This document shows positions 1-8,687 of a stretch of DNA of 32,948 nt, in pieces. Position numbers and translations under genes: made by a program. Source of the stretch: Betaproteobacteria bacterium (GTDB lineage Bacteria; Pseudomonadota; Gammaproteobacteria; Burkholderiales; SG8-39); the NCBI GenBank assembly GCA_005881595.1, contig VBBY01000035.1:1-32948 (forward strand), given 5' to 3'. Each line of letters opens with the position of its first letter. The first letter of the stretch is position 1. The notes beneath the pieces were generated by a model. It searched no databases, was not told the DNA's origin, and saw nothing but the letters and a program-made list of their open reading frames with translations.

Positions 1-134
1 ATCTCGGTCGTGCGGTCGCGCACCTTGTAGCCGGCGTACGCAGCGAGTGGCACATCGAAAAGGGCGGCTTCTGGTGGCTCTCCGGCGAGGCGCCGGTCGC
101 CGTCAGAGCGGTGCTGTCACCTGACCTGCTGTAA
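1..134 (+). CDS. sixA: C-terminal end of phosphohistidine phosphatase SixA (partial)
   Basis: An open frame enters from the left edge (first full codon at 3) and stops with TAA at 132-134, giving 43 C-terminal residues. They include the stretch WHIEKGGFWWLSGE and end in SPDLL. I recall this kind of tail (a tryptophan-rich KGG..WWL strand and a terminal PDLL) from betaproteobacterial SixA proteins, histidine-phosphatase-fold enzymes that dephosphorylate phosphohistidine. The catalytic RHG motif would lie outside the window, so the call rests on the tail and on the sixA-ppx-ppk order. The 3' end overlaps the end of the convergent ppx by 18 bases. Confidence 0.6.
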   Translation, partial: LGRAVAHLVAGVRSEWHIEKGGFWWLSGEAPVAVRAVLSPDLL

Positions 135-1649
135 AACCGACACTTTCCTGTCGGAAAGGCCACTCACGATGAGCTTCATGCCGATTGCCTTCCAGTAGTC
201 GGCCTCCGACTCGAGCGCCGCCGCCGAAAGCGGGTTCTCGTCGAGCCAGGACTGCGGCAGGTCGATGGCGAAGCCGCCCGCATCGCCCGCGACGCGCAGG
301 AACGGCAGCTTCAAATCGGTGCGGCTGCGCAGAATCAGCGACGCGGTGCGCAGCGCGAACACCAGCTTCCAGTCCGCGCCCTCGAGCCCTGCGTCCTGCA
401 CCTTGGAGAGCTTGCCGCGGTGCGCGAGCACGACGCGCGCGAGCCGCGCCTGCTCCATGCGCGAGAAGCCCGGCATGTCGGCATTCGACAGGACGTACGC
501 GGAGTGCTTGTGATACTGGGCGTGCTCGATCGACAGGCCGATCTCGGCGAGCCTGGCCGCCCACTCGAGCACCAGGCGGTCGACGTCGTCGTCGCGCTCG
601 GCGCCGGGCGCGAGCCCGTCGTAGATCTTCAGCGACAGGCTCCTGACTCTTTCGGCCTGCGCGGCGTCGATGTGATAGCGCCGCACGAACTGCGTCACCG
701 TCGCTTCGCGCATGTCGCGGTGCTGCACGCGGCCGAGCAGGTCATACAGCACGCCGTGGCGCAGCGCGCCCTCCGACACCTTCATCGCCTCGATGCCGAG
801 CTCGTCGAGCGCCGCGCTCATGATGGCGAGCCCGCCCGGCAGCACCGGCGCGCGGTTCGGCCGCAGCCCGGCGATGCGCTCGGGATCGGCCTTCTCGTGC
901 TTGATGAGCAGCGCGCGCAGGCGCTCGAGCCCTTCGCGCGTCAGCCCTTCGTCGGCGAAGCCGTTCTCGCGCAGGATGTTCTGCATCGAGCGCGCGGTGC
1001 CCGAGGAGCCGACCGCTTCATCCCAGCCGGCGGCGCGATAGCCGTGCACGATACCCGCGAGCTCCTGCCGCGCGGCAAGCTCGGCGGCCTTCATGCGCGG
1101 CTTGTCGATCTTGCCGTCGGCAAAGAATTTCAGGCTGTAGCTCAGGCAGCCCATGTAGAGCGATTCGGTGAGCTGCGGCTCGAAGCCGGTGCCGATGATG
1201 ATCTCGGTCGAGCCCCCGCCGATGTCGATCACCAGGCGCCGCGTATGTGGCGGGCCGGCGGCGGCGGGCAGCGAATGCGCCACGCCCAGATAGATCAGGC
1301 GCGCCTCCTCGCGACCCGAGATCACCTCGATCGGAAAGCCGAGCACCTGCCTCGCTTCGCGCAGGAACTGCGGCGAGTTCTTCGCCACGCGCAGCGCGTT
1401 GGTGCCGACCGCGCGAACCGCCTGACGAGGGAAGCCGCGCAGGCGCTCGGCGAACCTGGCAAGCGTCTCCAGCGCCTGCGCCTGGGTGCCGCGGTCGATG
1501 CGCTTCTCGGCGGTGAGCCCGGCGCCCAGGCGCAGCACCTCGCGCAGCGCATCGAGCGGGTAGATCTGGCCGTCGACCACCCGTCCGATCTGCAGGTGAA
1601 AGCTGTTCGAGCCGAGGTCGACCGCCGCCAGAGTGTCGTGACGCGCCAT
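117..1649 (-). CDS. ppx: Exopolyphosphatase (Ppx/GppA family)
   Basis: This 510-residue protein should release orthophosphate from the ends of inorganic polyphosphate chains in the cytoplasm. The actin-like ATPase fold is shown by the first phosphate loop, DLGSNSFHL at residues 11-19, and the second, IDIGGGSTE, starting near residue 141. The C-terminal half has the helical HD-like region typical of long Ppx proteins (about 500 residues). GppA, which hydrolyses pppGpp, is the same family, but the divergent ppk next door favours Ppx. The ATG at 1649 places the first phosphate loop at the usual distance from the N-terminus. The gene ends inside the convergent sixA tail. Confidence 0.93.
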   Translation of the reverse strand: MARHDTLAAVDLGSNSFHLQIGRVVDGQIYPLDALREVLRLGAGLTAEKRIDRGTQAQALETLARFAERLRGFPRQAVRAVGTNALRVAKNSPQFLREARQVLGFPIEVISGREEARLIYLGVAHSLPAAAGPPHTRRLVIDIGGGSTEIIIGTGFEPQLTESLYMGCLSYSLKFFADGKIDKPRMKAAELAARQELAGIVHGYRAAGWDEAVGSSGTARSMQNILRENGFADEGLTREGLERLRALLIKHEKADPERIAGLRPNRAPVLPGGLAIMSAALDELGIEAMKVSEGALRHGVLYDLLGRVQHRDMREATVTQFVRRYHIDAAQAERVRSLSLKIYDGLAPGAERDDDVDRLVLEWAARLAEIGLSIEHAQYHKHSAYVLSNADMPGFSRMEQARLARVVLAHRGKLSKVQDAGLEGADWKLVFALRTASLILRSRTDLKLPFLRVAGDAGGFAIDLPQSWLDENPLSAAALESEADYWKAIGMKLIVSGLSDRKVSVLQQVR

Positions 1650-1694
1650 GGCCCGGATACGCTAACACGGAACCGGTAAAATCAAGGCTTCCCC
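1650..1694. promoter_or_regulatory. Divergent ppx/ppk promoter region
   Basis: Only 45 bases separate the two divergent starts, so both promoters must lie here or within the coding ends. On the plus strand a TAAAAT hexamer at 1677-1682 resembles a -10 element, followed by AAGG as a modest ribosome binding site before the GTG of ppk. I see no convincing -35 element and no Pho box (two CTGTCAT-like repeats). The assignment is positional. Confidence 0.35.
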
Positions 1695-3773
1695 GTGAAC
1701 CGCAGAGCAACGCTTCCGACGCAGTTTCTCAACCGCGAGCTCGGCATTCTCGCGCTCAACGGCCGCGTGCTGGCGATGGCGGCCGACGACGCGGTGCCGC
1801 TGCTCGAGCGGCTGCGTTTCATCACCATCGTCTCCTCCAACCTCGACGAGTTCTTCGAGATCCGCGTCGCCGGGCTGAAGGAAGGCATCAAGCTCGGGCT
1901 TCCCGAGCCGGGTCCGGACGCGCGCCCCGCCGCGGAGGTGTTCGAGGCGGTGAGCCGCGAGGCGCACGCGCTGGTCGCCGCCAAGTACAGGCTGCTCAAC
2001 GACATCGTGCTGCCGGCGCTCGCCCGCGAAGGCATCGTTTTCCCGCGGCGCGAGGAGTGGAACCCGGCGCAGCGCCAGTGGATCCGCGAGTTTTTCTTCC
2101 GCGAGCTCCTGCCGGTGCTCACGCCGATCGGCCTCGACCCGGCGCACCCGTTTCCGCGCGTGTTCAACAAGAGCCTCAACTTCGCCGTCGAGCTGGAAGG
2201 CCGCGACGCCTTCGGCCGCGGCTCGCGCGCCGCGATCGTGCAGGCGCCGCGCGCGCTGCCGCGCCTCATTCGCCTGCCGAAGGCGATCGCCGGCGGGCCA
2301 TACTCGTTCGTGTTCCTGTCATCGATCCTCCACGCTCACGTAGGCGAGCTGTTCGCCGGCATGAACGTGCCGGGCTCCTACCAGTTCCGCGTCACGCGCA
2401 ATTCGGATCTGTTCGTGGACGAGGAAGAGATCAAGAACCTGCACACCGCGGTGCAGGGCGAGCTGCTGCACCGGCACTTCGGCGACGCGGTGCGGCTCGA
2501 GGTCGCCGACAACTGCTCCGAGCGCATGACCGAATTCCTGCTGCAGCAGTTCGGCCTGCAGCCAGCCGACCTGTACCGCGTCGAAGGGCCGGTGAACCTG
2601 TACCGGCTGCGCGAGGTTCCCGACCAGGTCGAGCGCCCGGATCTAAAGTATCCGCCGTTCCAGCCCGGCCTCGCGCCGGCGATCGATACGGACGACCTGT
2701 TCGGCGTGCTGAAGAAGCAGGACGTCCTGCTGCATCACCCCTTCCAGTCGTTCCTGCCGGTGATCGACTTCATCCGCGCCACCGCGAACGATCCGAGCGT
2801 GATCGCCATCAAGCAGACGGTGTATCGCACCGGCACCGACTCGGAGCTGATGGAGATCCTGGTCGACGCGGCGCGCAAGGGGAAGGAAGTGACCGTGGTG
2901 GTCGAGCTGATGGCGCGATTCGACGAGGAAGCGAACCTCAACTGGGCAGCGCGGCTGGAGGAGGTCGGCGCGCACGTCGTGTACGGCGTCGTCGGCCACA
3001 AGACGCACGCCAAGATGGCGCTCGTCGTGCGGCGCGAAGGCGACGCCGACGGCAAGGTGCTGCGGCGCTACGTCCACCTCTCGACCGGCAACTACCATCC
3101 CGCGACCGCGCGCCAGTACACCGACTTCGGCCTGATGACGGCCAACGAGGACTTGTGCGCGGACGTCAACGAGGTGTTCAAGCAGCTCACCGGCCTGGGG
3201 CGCGCGGGAAAGATGAAGCACGTCTGGCAGTCGCCGTTCACCCTGCACAGGAACATCATCGCCGCGATCCGCGGCGAGGCCAAGCTCGCCGCCGAAGGCA
3301 AGCCGGCGCGCATCATCGCCAAGATGAACTCGCTGCTCGAGCCGCGCATCATCGAGGAGCTCTACGCGGCTTCCGCAGCCGGCGTGAGGATCGACCTCAT
3401 CGTGCGCGGCGTGTGCGCGCTGAAGCCCGGCATCGCCGGCCTGTCGGAGAACATCCGCGTGCGCTCGATCATCGGCCGCTTCCTCGAGCATTCACGCGTG
3501 TTCTACTTCCAGAACGGCGGCAGCGACGAGGTGTACCTGGCGAGCGCCGACTGGATGGACCGCAACTTCTTCCGCCGCATCGAGCTGTGCTTCCCGGTGC
3601 TCGACCCGGCCCTCAAGCGCCGCGTGATCCGCGAGGGCCTGCAGCCGTATCTCGACGACAACTGCCAGGCCTGGGAGATGGCGGCCGACGGCAGCTACGA
3701 GCAGCTCAAGCCGCGCCGCCGCCGCCGCTCGGCGCAGGAAGAGCTGCTGTTCACCCTCGCGACGCCGACCTGA
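1695..3773 (+). CDS. ppk: Polyphosphate kinase 1
   Basis: This 692-residue enzyme reversibly transfers the gamma phosphate of ATP onto polyphosphate and usually sits at the inner membrane. Length and layout match PPK1: an N-terminal helical domain (QFLNRELGILALN and SSNLDEFFEIRVAG), a head domain and two phospholipase-D-like C-terminal domains. The autophosphorylated histidine is H438 in the HKTHAK segment, and the second catalytic histidine is H599 in FLEHSRV. The start is a GTG at 1695 preceded by AAGG; it gives the N-terminus expected for the family. The stop TGA overlaps the ATG of dgkA (TGATG), so the two are probably translated together. Confidence 0.96.
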   Translation: MNRRATLPTQFLNRELGILALNGRVLAMAADDAVPLLERLRFITIVSSNLDEFFEIRVAGLKEGIKLGLPEPGPDARPAAEVFEAVSREAHALVAAKYRLLNDIVLPALAREGIVFPRREEWNPAQRQWIREFFFRELLPVLTPIGLDPAHPFPRVFNKSLNFAVELEGRDAFGRGSRAAIVQAPRALPRLIRLPKAIAGGPYSFVFLSSILHAHVGELFAGMNVPGSYQFRVTRNSDLFVDEEEIKNLHTAVQGELLHRHFGDAVRLEVADNCSERMTEFLLQQFGLQPADLYRVEGPVNLYRLREVPDQVERPDLKYPPFQPGLAPAIDTDDLFGVLKKQDVLLHHPFQSFLPVIDFIRATANDPSVIAIKQTVYRTGTDSELMEILVDAARKGKEVTVVVELMARFDEEANLNWAARLEEVGAHVVYGVVGHKTHAKMALVVRREGDADGKVLRRYVHLSTGNYHPATARQYTDFGLMTANEDLCADVNEVFKQLTGLGRAGKMKHVWQSPFTLHRNIIAAIRGEAKLAAEGKPARIIAKMNSLLEPRIIEELYAASAAGVRIDLIVRGVCALKPGIAGLSENIRVRSIIGRFLEHSRVFYFQNGGSDEVYLASADWMDRNFFRRIELCFPVLDPALKRRVIREGLQPYLDDNCQAWEMAADGSYEQLKPRRRRRSAQEELLFTLATPT

Positions 3774-4114
3774 TGCTGCGGTCCATTTTCAGCGCCGCGC
3801 GCAACTCGCTTGCCGGCGTGGCGGCAGCGGCGCGAAACGAGGGCTCGTTCCAGGTCGAGCTGGCGGCGTCTGTCGTGCTTCTGCCGCTGGGGCTGTGGCT
3901 TGGCGGCACCGGCGTCGAGCGCGCGCTGCTTGTCTCCAGCGTGCTCATCGTGCTTTGCGCCGAGCTGGTCAATACGGCGCTCGAGGCGGCCGTGGACCGC
4001 ATCTCGCTGGAAATCCACCCGCTGGCGAGGCGCGCCAAGGACATCGGCAGCGCGGCGGTGATGCTCGCGCTCGTCAATGCCGGCGTGGTCTGGCTGCTGG
4101 TGCTGTTCTCCTAG
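3773..4114 (+). CDS. dgkA: Diacylglycerol kinase (DgkA type)
   Basis: This 113-residue integral membrane kinase should phosphorylate diacylglycerol to phosphatidic acid, recycling lipid released by membrane-derived glucan or LPS modification. Three hydrophobic helices are visible. The active-site residues match those of E. coli DgkA at a constant offset of five: E23, E64, N67, E71, D75, K89 and D90, with the signature AELVNTALEAAVD. A relative of the family, undecaprenol kinase, cannot be excluded by sequence alone. The ATG overlaps the ppk stop by one base, and the TAG shares the bases CTAG with the stop of the convergent membrane-protein gene. Confidence 0.9.
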   Translation: MLRSIFSAARNSLAGVAAAARNEGSFQVELAASVVLLPLGLWLGGTGVERALLVSSVLIVLCAELVNTALEAAVDRISLEIHPLARRAKDIGSAAVMLALVNAGVVWLLVLFS

Positions 4115-4923
4115 CGGCGGCTCGCCAGCCAGGCGAGCGCGCAGGCGAGCGCCGCCACCGCCAGCGCGTAGATCGACGCGACCACCGCCTGCAGCGCTGG
4201 ATGCGCGCGCTCGGGCAGCGGCAGGCGCACCGCGGCCGGCACGAGCGCAAGCGCGGCCGCAGCGTGCCAGGGCAGTTTCGCGAGAAGCAGGGCTCCCGAG
4301 GCGAGCAAGGACGCGATCAGCCCCGCGGCAAGGGTGAAAGAGGTGCCCGCCGCCGCGCGGCTGCCGAAAATCATCGCCACCAGCAGGAAGCCGCTGCAGG
4401 CGGCGCCAAGCGCCAGGCCGTACATCCCGATCAGCGCCGAGGCGCTGAGGATCGCGCTGATGCCGGCGCCCAGGCCCAGCCCGACCCCGGCTGCGCCGGC
4501 ACGAATCGGATGGGAATGCAGGTCGAGCATGAAGGCGACCGTGACGAGCACCAGCAAGCCGATCCCCACGCCGTGTCCGACCGCCTCCAGGGGCGCCCTC
4601 TGCATGAGCACCGTGGAAAAAACCCACGTCGAGGCGGCGCCTGCCAGCAGGCCCAGCATGATCCCGGCCGTGCGGGCGGGCTTGAACGCCAGGTCGGTTA
4701 CCCAGCCGAGGAGCCCTGCTCCCATGCCGACCAGCGCGAGCTTGCGCAGGGCGGTGAGCGGCTCAAACACGAAATTGCCGGTCAGGTAAAGCGCGGTGGC
4801 GAAGCCAGCGGCCGCCGCGAGGCCCGCCAGGCGCAGCGGCATGCCGATCGCGGCCACCAGCAGGCCGACAGCGAACGGCGCAAGGCCGGCCTGCACCGCC
4901 GGATGCGAGAGCCAGGCCTCCAT
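4111..4923 (-). CDS. Unknown multi-pass membrane protein coupled to relA
   Basis: I do not recognise this 270-residue protein. Nearly the whole length is hydrophobic and rich in Ala, Gly and Leu, with about eight likely transmembrane helices separated by short loops. One loop carries the charged stretch DLHSHPIR, between helices, and there are few conserved-looking polar residues otherwise. I see no signal peptide distinct from the first helix. The start is the ATG at 4921-4923, which overlaps the relA stop as ATGA, so expression should be coupled to relA. The much longer open frame that continues upstream of this ATG is only the antisense-rich shadow of relA's 3' end. Function unknown. Confidence 0.7.
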   Translation of the reverse strand: MEAWLSHPAVQAGLAPFAVGLLVAAIGMPLRLAGLAAAAGFATALYLTGNFVFEPLTALRKLALVGMGAGLLGWVTDLAFKPARTAGIMLGLLAGAASTWVFSTVLMQRAPLEAVGHGVGIGLLVLVTVAFMLDLHSHPIRAGAAGVGLGLGAGISAILSASALIGMYGLALGAACSGFLLVAMIFGSRAAAGTSFTLAAGLIASLLASGALLLAKLPWHAAAALALVPAAVRLPLPERAHPALQAVVASIYALAVAALACALAWLASRR

Positions 4924-7067
4924 CAGCCGCGCCCCACGCGGATCACGCCCTTCAGCGAGCGCACTACCGCGAAGGCGCGCTTCAGCTGCCCGAGGTTCGC
5001 CACGTCGAAGGTGAAGCGCATGAAAGCGAGCTCGTCGCGGCTCTGCGTGCGCACCGCGGTGACGTTGATCCTCTCGCGCGCCAGAGCGTCGCAGATGTCC
5101 CTCAACAGGCCGCGCCGGTCCGCCGCGGTGACGGCCATGTCCAGGGCATAGCTGCCCTCGCCCTTGCCCCAATCGGTCTCGATCAGGCGCTCGGGCTGCC
5201 TCTCGGCGAGGCGCTTCAAGCTCGGACAATCCTCGCGGTGCACCGACACGCCCTTGCCGCGCGTGACGAAGCCGCGGATCGGATCCGGCGGCACCGGCTT
5301 GCAGCAGCGCGCGAGCTGCGTAAGTAGCCGGTCCATGCCAACGATAAGCACCCCGGCACCAGAGGTCTTGCCTCTGGTTTTCCTGGCAACTTCTTCCTTT
5401 CTTAAAGGCTCCGGTTCGGCGCCGCGCAAGGCGGTCTGCAGCTGCCGCAGGTTGATCTCGTCGCGCGCGACGGCGGCGAACAGGTCATCGGGCTTGCCGA
5501 ACCCCAGCCGCGAGGCGAGCGATTCGAGGCTCCCCTGTGTTGCGCCTTCACGACGCAGCTCCTTCGCGACCGCGGCACGGCCTGCGGCGATGGTGTCCGC
5601 GAGCGCCTTGGCGTTGAACCACTGCCTGATTTTCTGGCGCGCGCGGGGGCTTTTCACGAAGCCTCGCTCGGCGCTGAGCCAGTCGCGCGACGGGCCGCCG
5701 GACTTCGCGGCGACGATCTCGACGCGCTGGCCGCTCGCCAGCGGCGTGTCGAGGGTCACGATGCGGCCGTCGACCCTGGCCCCGCGGCAGCGGTGGCCGA
5801 GGTCGCTGTGCAGCGCGTAAGCGAAGTCGAGCGGCGTCGAGCCGGCCGGCAGGTCGATGACCTTGCCTTGCGGAGTGAGGACGTAGACGCTGTCATCGAT
5901 CGTCTTGGCGCTCTTCCCCCAGTCGGCGATCTCGTCGCGCCATGCCAGCAGCTCGCGCAGCCAGGCGATCTTCTGCTCGAAGGCGCCTTCGCGCCGGGAA
6001 GGCTTGCCCGGCTCCTTGTAGCGCCAGTGCGCGGCGACGCCGAACTCCGCCTGTCGGTGCATCTCCTCGGTGCGGATCTGCACTTCGAGCGTTCTGCCGG
6101 CCGGGCCGACCACCGCGGTGTGGAGCGACTGGTAGAGGTTTCCCTTCGGCCGCGAGATGTAGTCGTCGAACTCCTTCGGGATCGGCTGCCACAGGTTGTG
6201 CACCACGCCGAGCGCGGTATAGCAGTCCTTCACCGACGGCACGATGATGCGCGCGGCGCGTACGTCGTACAGCTCTGAGAAATCGAGCGACTTGCTGCGC
6301 ATCTTGTTCCAGATGGAGTAGATGTGCTTCGGCCGCCCGGTGATCTCGGCCTTGACGCCCGCTTCCTCGAGCTCGCGCGCCAGGGTGGCGATGGTCCGGG
6401 CGATGTATTGCTGGCGCTCGACGCGCCGCTCGTCGAGCATCTGCGCGATGCGCTTGTAAACCTCGGGCTCGAGGTAGCGGAACGACAGGTCTTCCAGCTC
6501 CCACTTCAGCTGCCAGACGCCCAGCCGGTTAGCGAGCGGCGAGTAGATATCCAGGGTCTCTCTCGCATAGGAAACCCGTTCCGGGGATGTATTCTTGGAG
6601 AAGAACCGCAAGGTCTGCGTGCGGCTCGCCAGCCGGATCAGGACCACCCGCACGTCCTCGACCATGCCGAGGACCATCTTGCGCAGCACTTCGTTCTGCT
6701 CGTGCGGGTTGCCGCGCGTCGCTACGCGCAGCTGGTAGAGCTTCTCGACGCCCGCGGCAAGGCCGGCGATCTCCTCGCCGAAGCGCTCGCGCAGGGCATC
6801 GACGCCGCCGAGGTGCTTGGGGGCGGCAAACAGGATTCCGGCCGCCCTTCCCGGCACATCGAGGCCGATCGAGGCCAGGCTCGCCGCCAGGCCGAGCGCA
6901 TGGCTCCAGGTCGGCTCGCCGGTCGAGAGCACCTGGCCGGCGTACATCGGCTCGGCGAACTCCAGCGCTCTGCCAAGCAGCGCCTGCTCGGCCGCCGCCA
7001 GGCCCTCGGCGAGCGGGCCGAGCGCCGCGGCGCTGTTTTGCGGGTGAAGCTGGACGACGGTGACCAT
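4923..7067 (-). CDS. relA: (p)ppGpp synthetase RelA, hydrolase-dead type
   Basis: This 714-residue protein should make (p)ppGpp from ATP and GTP/GDP when uncharged tRNA stalls ribosomes. The N-terminal hydrolase region has lost its HD pair: where SpoT has the LLHD-type motif, this protein reads ILFAAPKHLG. The synthetase domain carries EFDD at residues 299-302, the acidic EXDD form found in single-function RelA rather than the RXKD form of bifunctional Rel/SpoT. A TGS domain begins near residue 393, a Cys/His zinc-finger region spans C588-C589 to H611-C614, and an ACT domain occupies about 640-714. A separate SpoT would be expected elsewhere in the genome. The ATG at 7067 diverges from the exporter gene across only 19 bases. 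Confidence 0.94.
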   Translation of the reverse strand: MVTVVQLHPQNSAAALGPLAEGLAAAEQALLGRALEFAEPMYAGQVLSTGEPTWSHALGLAASLASIGLDVPGRAAGILFAAPKHLGGVDALRERFGEEIAGLAAGVEKLYQLRVATRGNPHEQNEVLRKMVLGMVEDVRVVLIRLASRTQTLRFFSKNTSPERVSYARETLDIYSPLANRLGVWQLKWELEDLSFRYLEPEVYKRIAQMLDERRVERQQYIARTIATLARELEEAGVKAEITGRPKHIYSIWNKMRSKSLDFSELYDVRAARIIVPSVKDCYTALGVVHNLWQPIPKEFDDYISRPKGNLYQSLHTAVVGPAGRTLEVQIRTEEMHRQAEFGVAAHWRYKEPGKPSRREGAFEQKIAWLRELLAWRDEIADWGKSAKTIDDSVYVLTPQGKVIDLPAGSTPLDFAYALHSDLGHRCRGARVDGRIVTLDTPLASGQRVEIVAAKSGGPSRDWLSAERGFVKSPRARQKIRQWFNAKALADTIAAGRAAVAKELRREGATQGSLESLASRLGFGKPDDLFAAVARDEINLRQLQTALRGAEPEPLRKEEVARKTRGKTSGAGVLIVGMDRLLTQLARCCKPVPPDPIRGFVTRGKGVSVHREDCPSLKRLAERQPERLIETDWGKGEGSYALDMAVTAADRRGLLRDICDALARERINVTAVRTQSRDELAFMRFTFDVANLGQLKRAFAVVRSLKGVIRVGRG

Positions 7068-7086
7068 GCGTTATTTTACGGGCTGA

Positions 7087-7968
7087 TTGAGAAATTCCTA
7101 TCTGCTGCTCACGCTCGCCGCGCTGTTCTGGTCGGGCAACTGGATCGCCGGGCGCGCGCTCGCCGGGCTGGTGCCGCCGGTGGCGCTCACCTTCTGGCGC
7201 TGGGCGATCGCGCTCGCCCTGATCGCGCCGCTCGTCGCGCCGCGGCTGTGGGCGCAGCGCACGCTGCTCGCGCGCGGCTGGAAGCCCATAGTCCTGCTCG
7301 GGCTTCTCGGCGGCGGGCTGCACAACGTGCTGCAGTACTGGGGGCTGCAGTACACCAGCGCGACCAACGGCTCGATCCTGAATTCGCTGACGCCGATTTT
7401 CATCATCGTGCTCGGCGCCGCGCTGCTGCGCGATCCGTTTCCCCGTGCCGCGGCGGCCGGCGCGTTGGTGTCGCTGGCGGGCGCCATGGCGATCATCACG
7501 CGCCTGGATTTCGAAGTTGTCAGGACATTTCAATTCAACCGGGGGGACTTGCTGATCATCGCCTCGCTCGCCATGCTGGCGGGCTATACGCTCGCCTTGC
7601 GCTGGCGGCCGCCGGGTCTCGATGCGCTCTCCTTCCTCGCCTGCTTCGCCCTGGTCGCCGAAGTGCCGGTCGGCATTGCCTATGCCGCCGAACATGCTGC
7701 CGGGCATCGCGTGATTGTTAACGCCACTTCGCTTATCGGTTTGAGCTATGTCGCCGTCTTTCCGGCGCTGCTCGCCTACCATTTCTGGAACCAGGGAGTC
7801 GCCGCGGTCGGCGCCGCGCGCGCCGGCGTGTTCATGCACCTGATGCCCTTCTTCGGCGCGGCGATGGGCGTCGCCTTCCTCGGCGAGCGCTTCGGGCTGC
7901 ATCATGCGCTGGGCATGGTGCTGATCATCGCCGGCGTTACGATTGCATCGCGCAAATGGGCTGGCTGA
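7087..7968 (+). CDS. EamA-family drug/metabolite exporter
   Basis: This 293-residue inner-membrane protein has ten predicted transmembrane helices arranged as two EamA repeats, the usual DMT-superfamily layout. The first helix carries the family-like pattern LFWSGNWIAGRALAG; the second repeat starts near the segment LLIIASLAMLAGYTLALRW. Such proteins export amino acids, purines or other metabolites, but the substrate cannot be read from sequence. The start is taken as TTG at 7087 because an in-frame TGA directly precedes it and any later start would cut into helix 1. No strong ribosome binding site is visible. The 3' end overlaps mtfA by 13 bases. Confidence 0.85.
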   Translation: MRNSYLLLTLAALFWSGNWIAGRALAGLVPPVALTFWRWAIALALIAPLVAPRLWAQRTLLARGWKPIVLLGLLGGGLHNVLQYWGLQYTSATNGSILNSLTPIFIIVLGAALLRDPFPRAAAAGALVSLAGAMAIITRLDFEVVRTFQFNRGDLLIIASLAMLAGYTLALRWRPPGLDALSFLACFALVAEVPVGIAYAAEHAAGHRVIVNATSLIGLSYVAVFPALLAYHFWNQGVAAVGAARAGVFMHLMPFFGAAMGVAFLGERFGLHHALGMVLIIAGVTIASRKWAG

Positions 7969-8687
7969 CCGACTGGCGGCGCAAGCGCGTGCTTTCCAGG
8001 CATCGCATGGACGATGCGCTTTGGAAAGCGGCGACCGGCGGCCTGAAGTTCCTTCCTGCAAGCGAAAAACTGAAGAGCCTGGTGTTGCTGTTCCTCGCCG
8101 AGAAGGAGTTCTCCGGCGCGCACGGCCTGGAGGTTACCGACGCGATGCGCGTCTCGATCGCTGCGCAGGCCTGCCTGCCGATCCTGGAGCTCGGGCTGGA
8201 CTGGTATGCGGGCTGGACCGGGATCGTCGTCTACCCGGGCGATTTCCGAGTGCGGCGCGCCGAGCTCGACGAGCACGGCGTGATGCACGAATGGGACGAC
8301 GAGCTCGCCGGCGAGGCGATGCCGGGCGGACCGGTCGTTCTGTCATGGGACGCCGCCGCCAACGACCCGTACATCAACGTCGTGATCCACGAGTTCGCCC
8401 ACAAGCTCGACATGCTCAACGGCGCAGCGAACGGCATGCCGCCGCTGCACGCCGGCATGGACCGGCGCGCCTGGAAAGCGGCTTTCGACGAGGCCTACCA
8501 GGGCTTTTGCGACGCGGTAGAGCGCCGCCGGGACACCTGGCTCGATCCCTATGCGGCCGAGCACCCCGCGGAGTTCTTCGCGGTGATCAGCGAGGCGTTC
8601 TTCGAAGCCCCGCGCGAGACGCGGCGCCGCTATCCGGCGGTCTACGACCAGCTCAGGCTGTTTTACCGTCAAGATCCTGCGATATGA
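7956..8687 (+). CDS. mtfA: Zinc peptidase of the MtfA (M90) family
   Basis: This 243-residue cytosolic protein matches Mlc titration factor A, an aminopeptidase-like zinc protein which in E. coli binds the glucose repressor Mlc. The zinc motif HEFAHKLD has H145, E146 and H149, and it is followed by the NG..NG..P pattern and the helix AEFFAVISEAFFE, which supplies the third ligand region in this family. The length is slightly below that of the E. coli protein (about 265). It starts with ATG inside the last codons of the exporter gene and ends overlapping livF by 19 bases, convergently. No Mlc or glucose PTS gene is visible here, so its target is open. Confidence 0.9.
   Translation: MGWLTDWRRKRVLSRHRMDDALWKAATGGLKFLPASEKLKSLVLLFLAEKEFSGAHGLEVTDAMRVSIAAQACLPILELGLDWYAGWTGIVVYPGDFRVRRAELDEHGVMHEWDDELAGEAMPGGPVVLSWDAAANDPYINVVIHEFAHKLDMLNGAANGMPPLHAGMDRRAWKAAFDEAYQGFCDAVERRRDTWLDPYAAEHPAEFFAVISEAFFEAPRETRRRYPAVYDQLRLFYRQDPAI

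Noticed and set aside
420-1679. Long plus-strand open frame (419 codons) opposite ppx
   Set aside because: It is antisense to a clear exopolyphosphatase and its translation is Arg/Ala/His-rich without any family pattern, as expected from GC-rich DNA.
2057-3772. Long open frame within ppk leading into dgkA
   Set aside because: The part before 3773 is an out-of-frame reading of ppk; only the section from the ATG at 3773 is DgkA.
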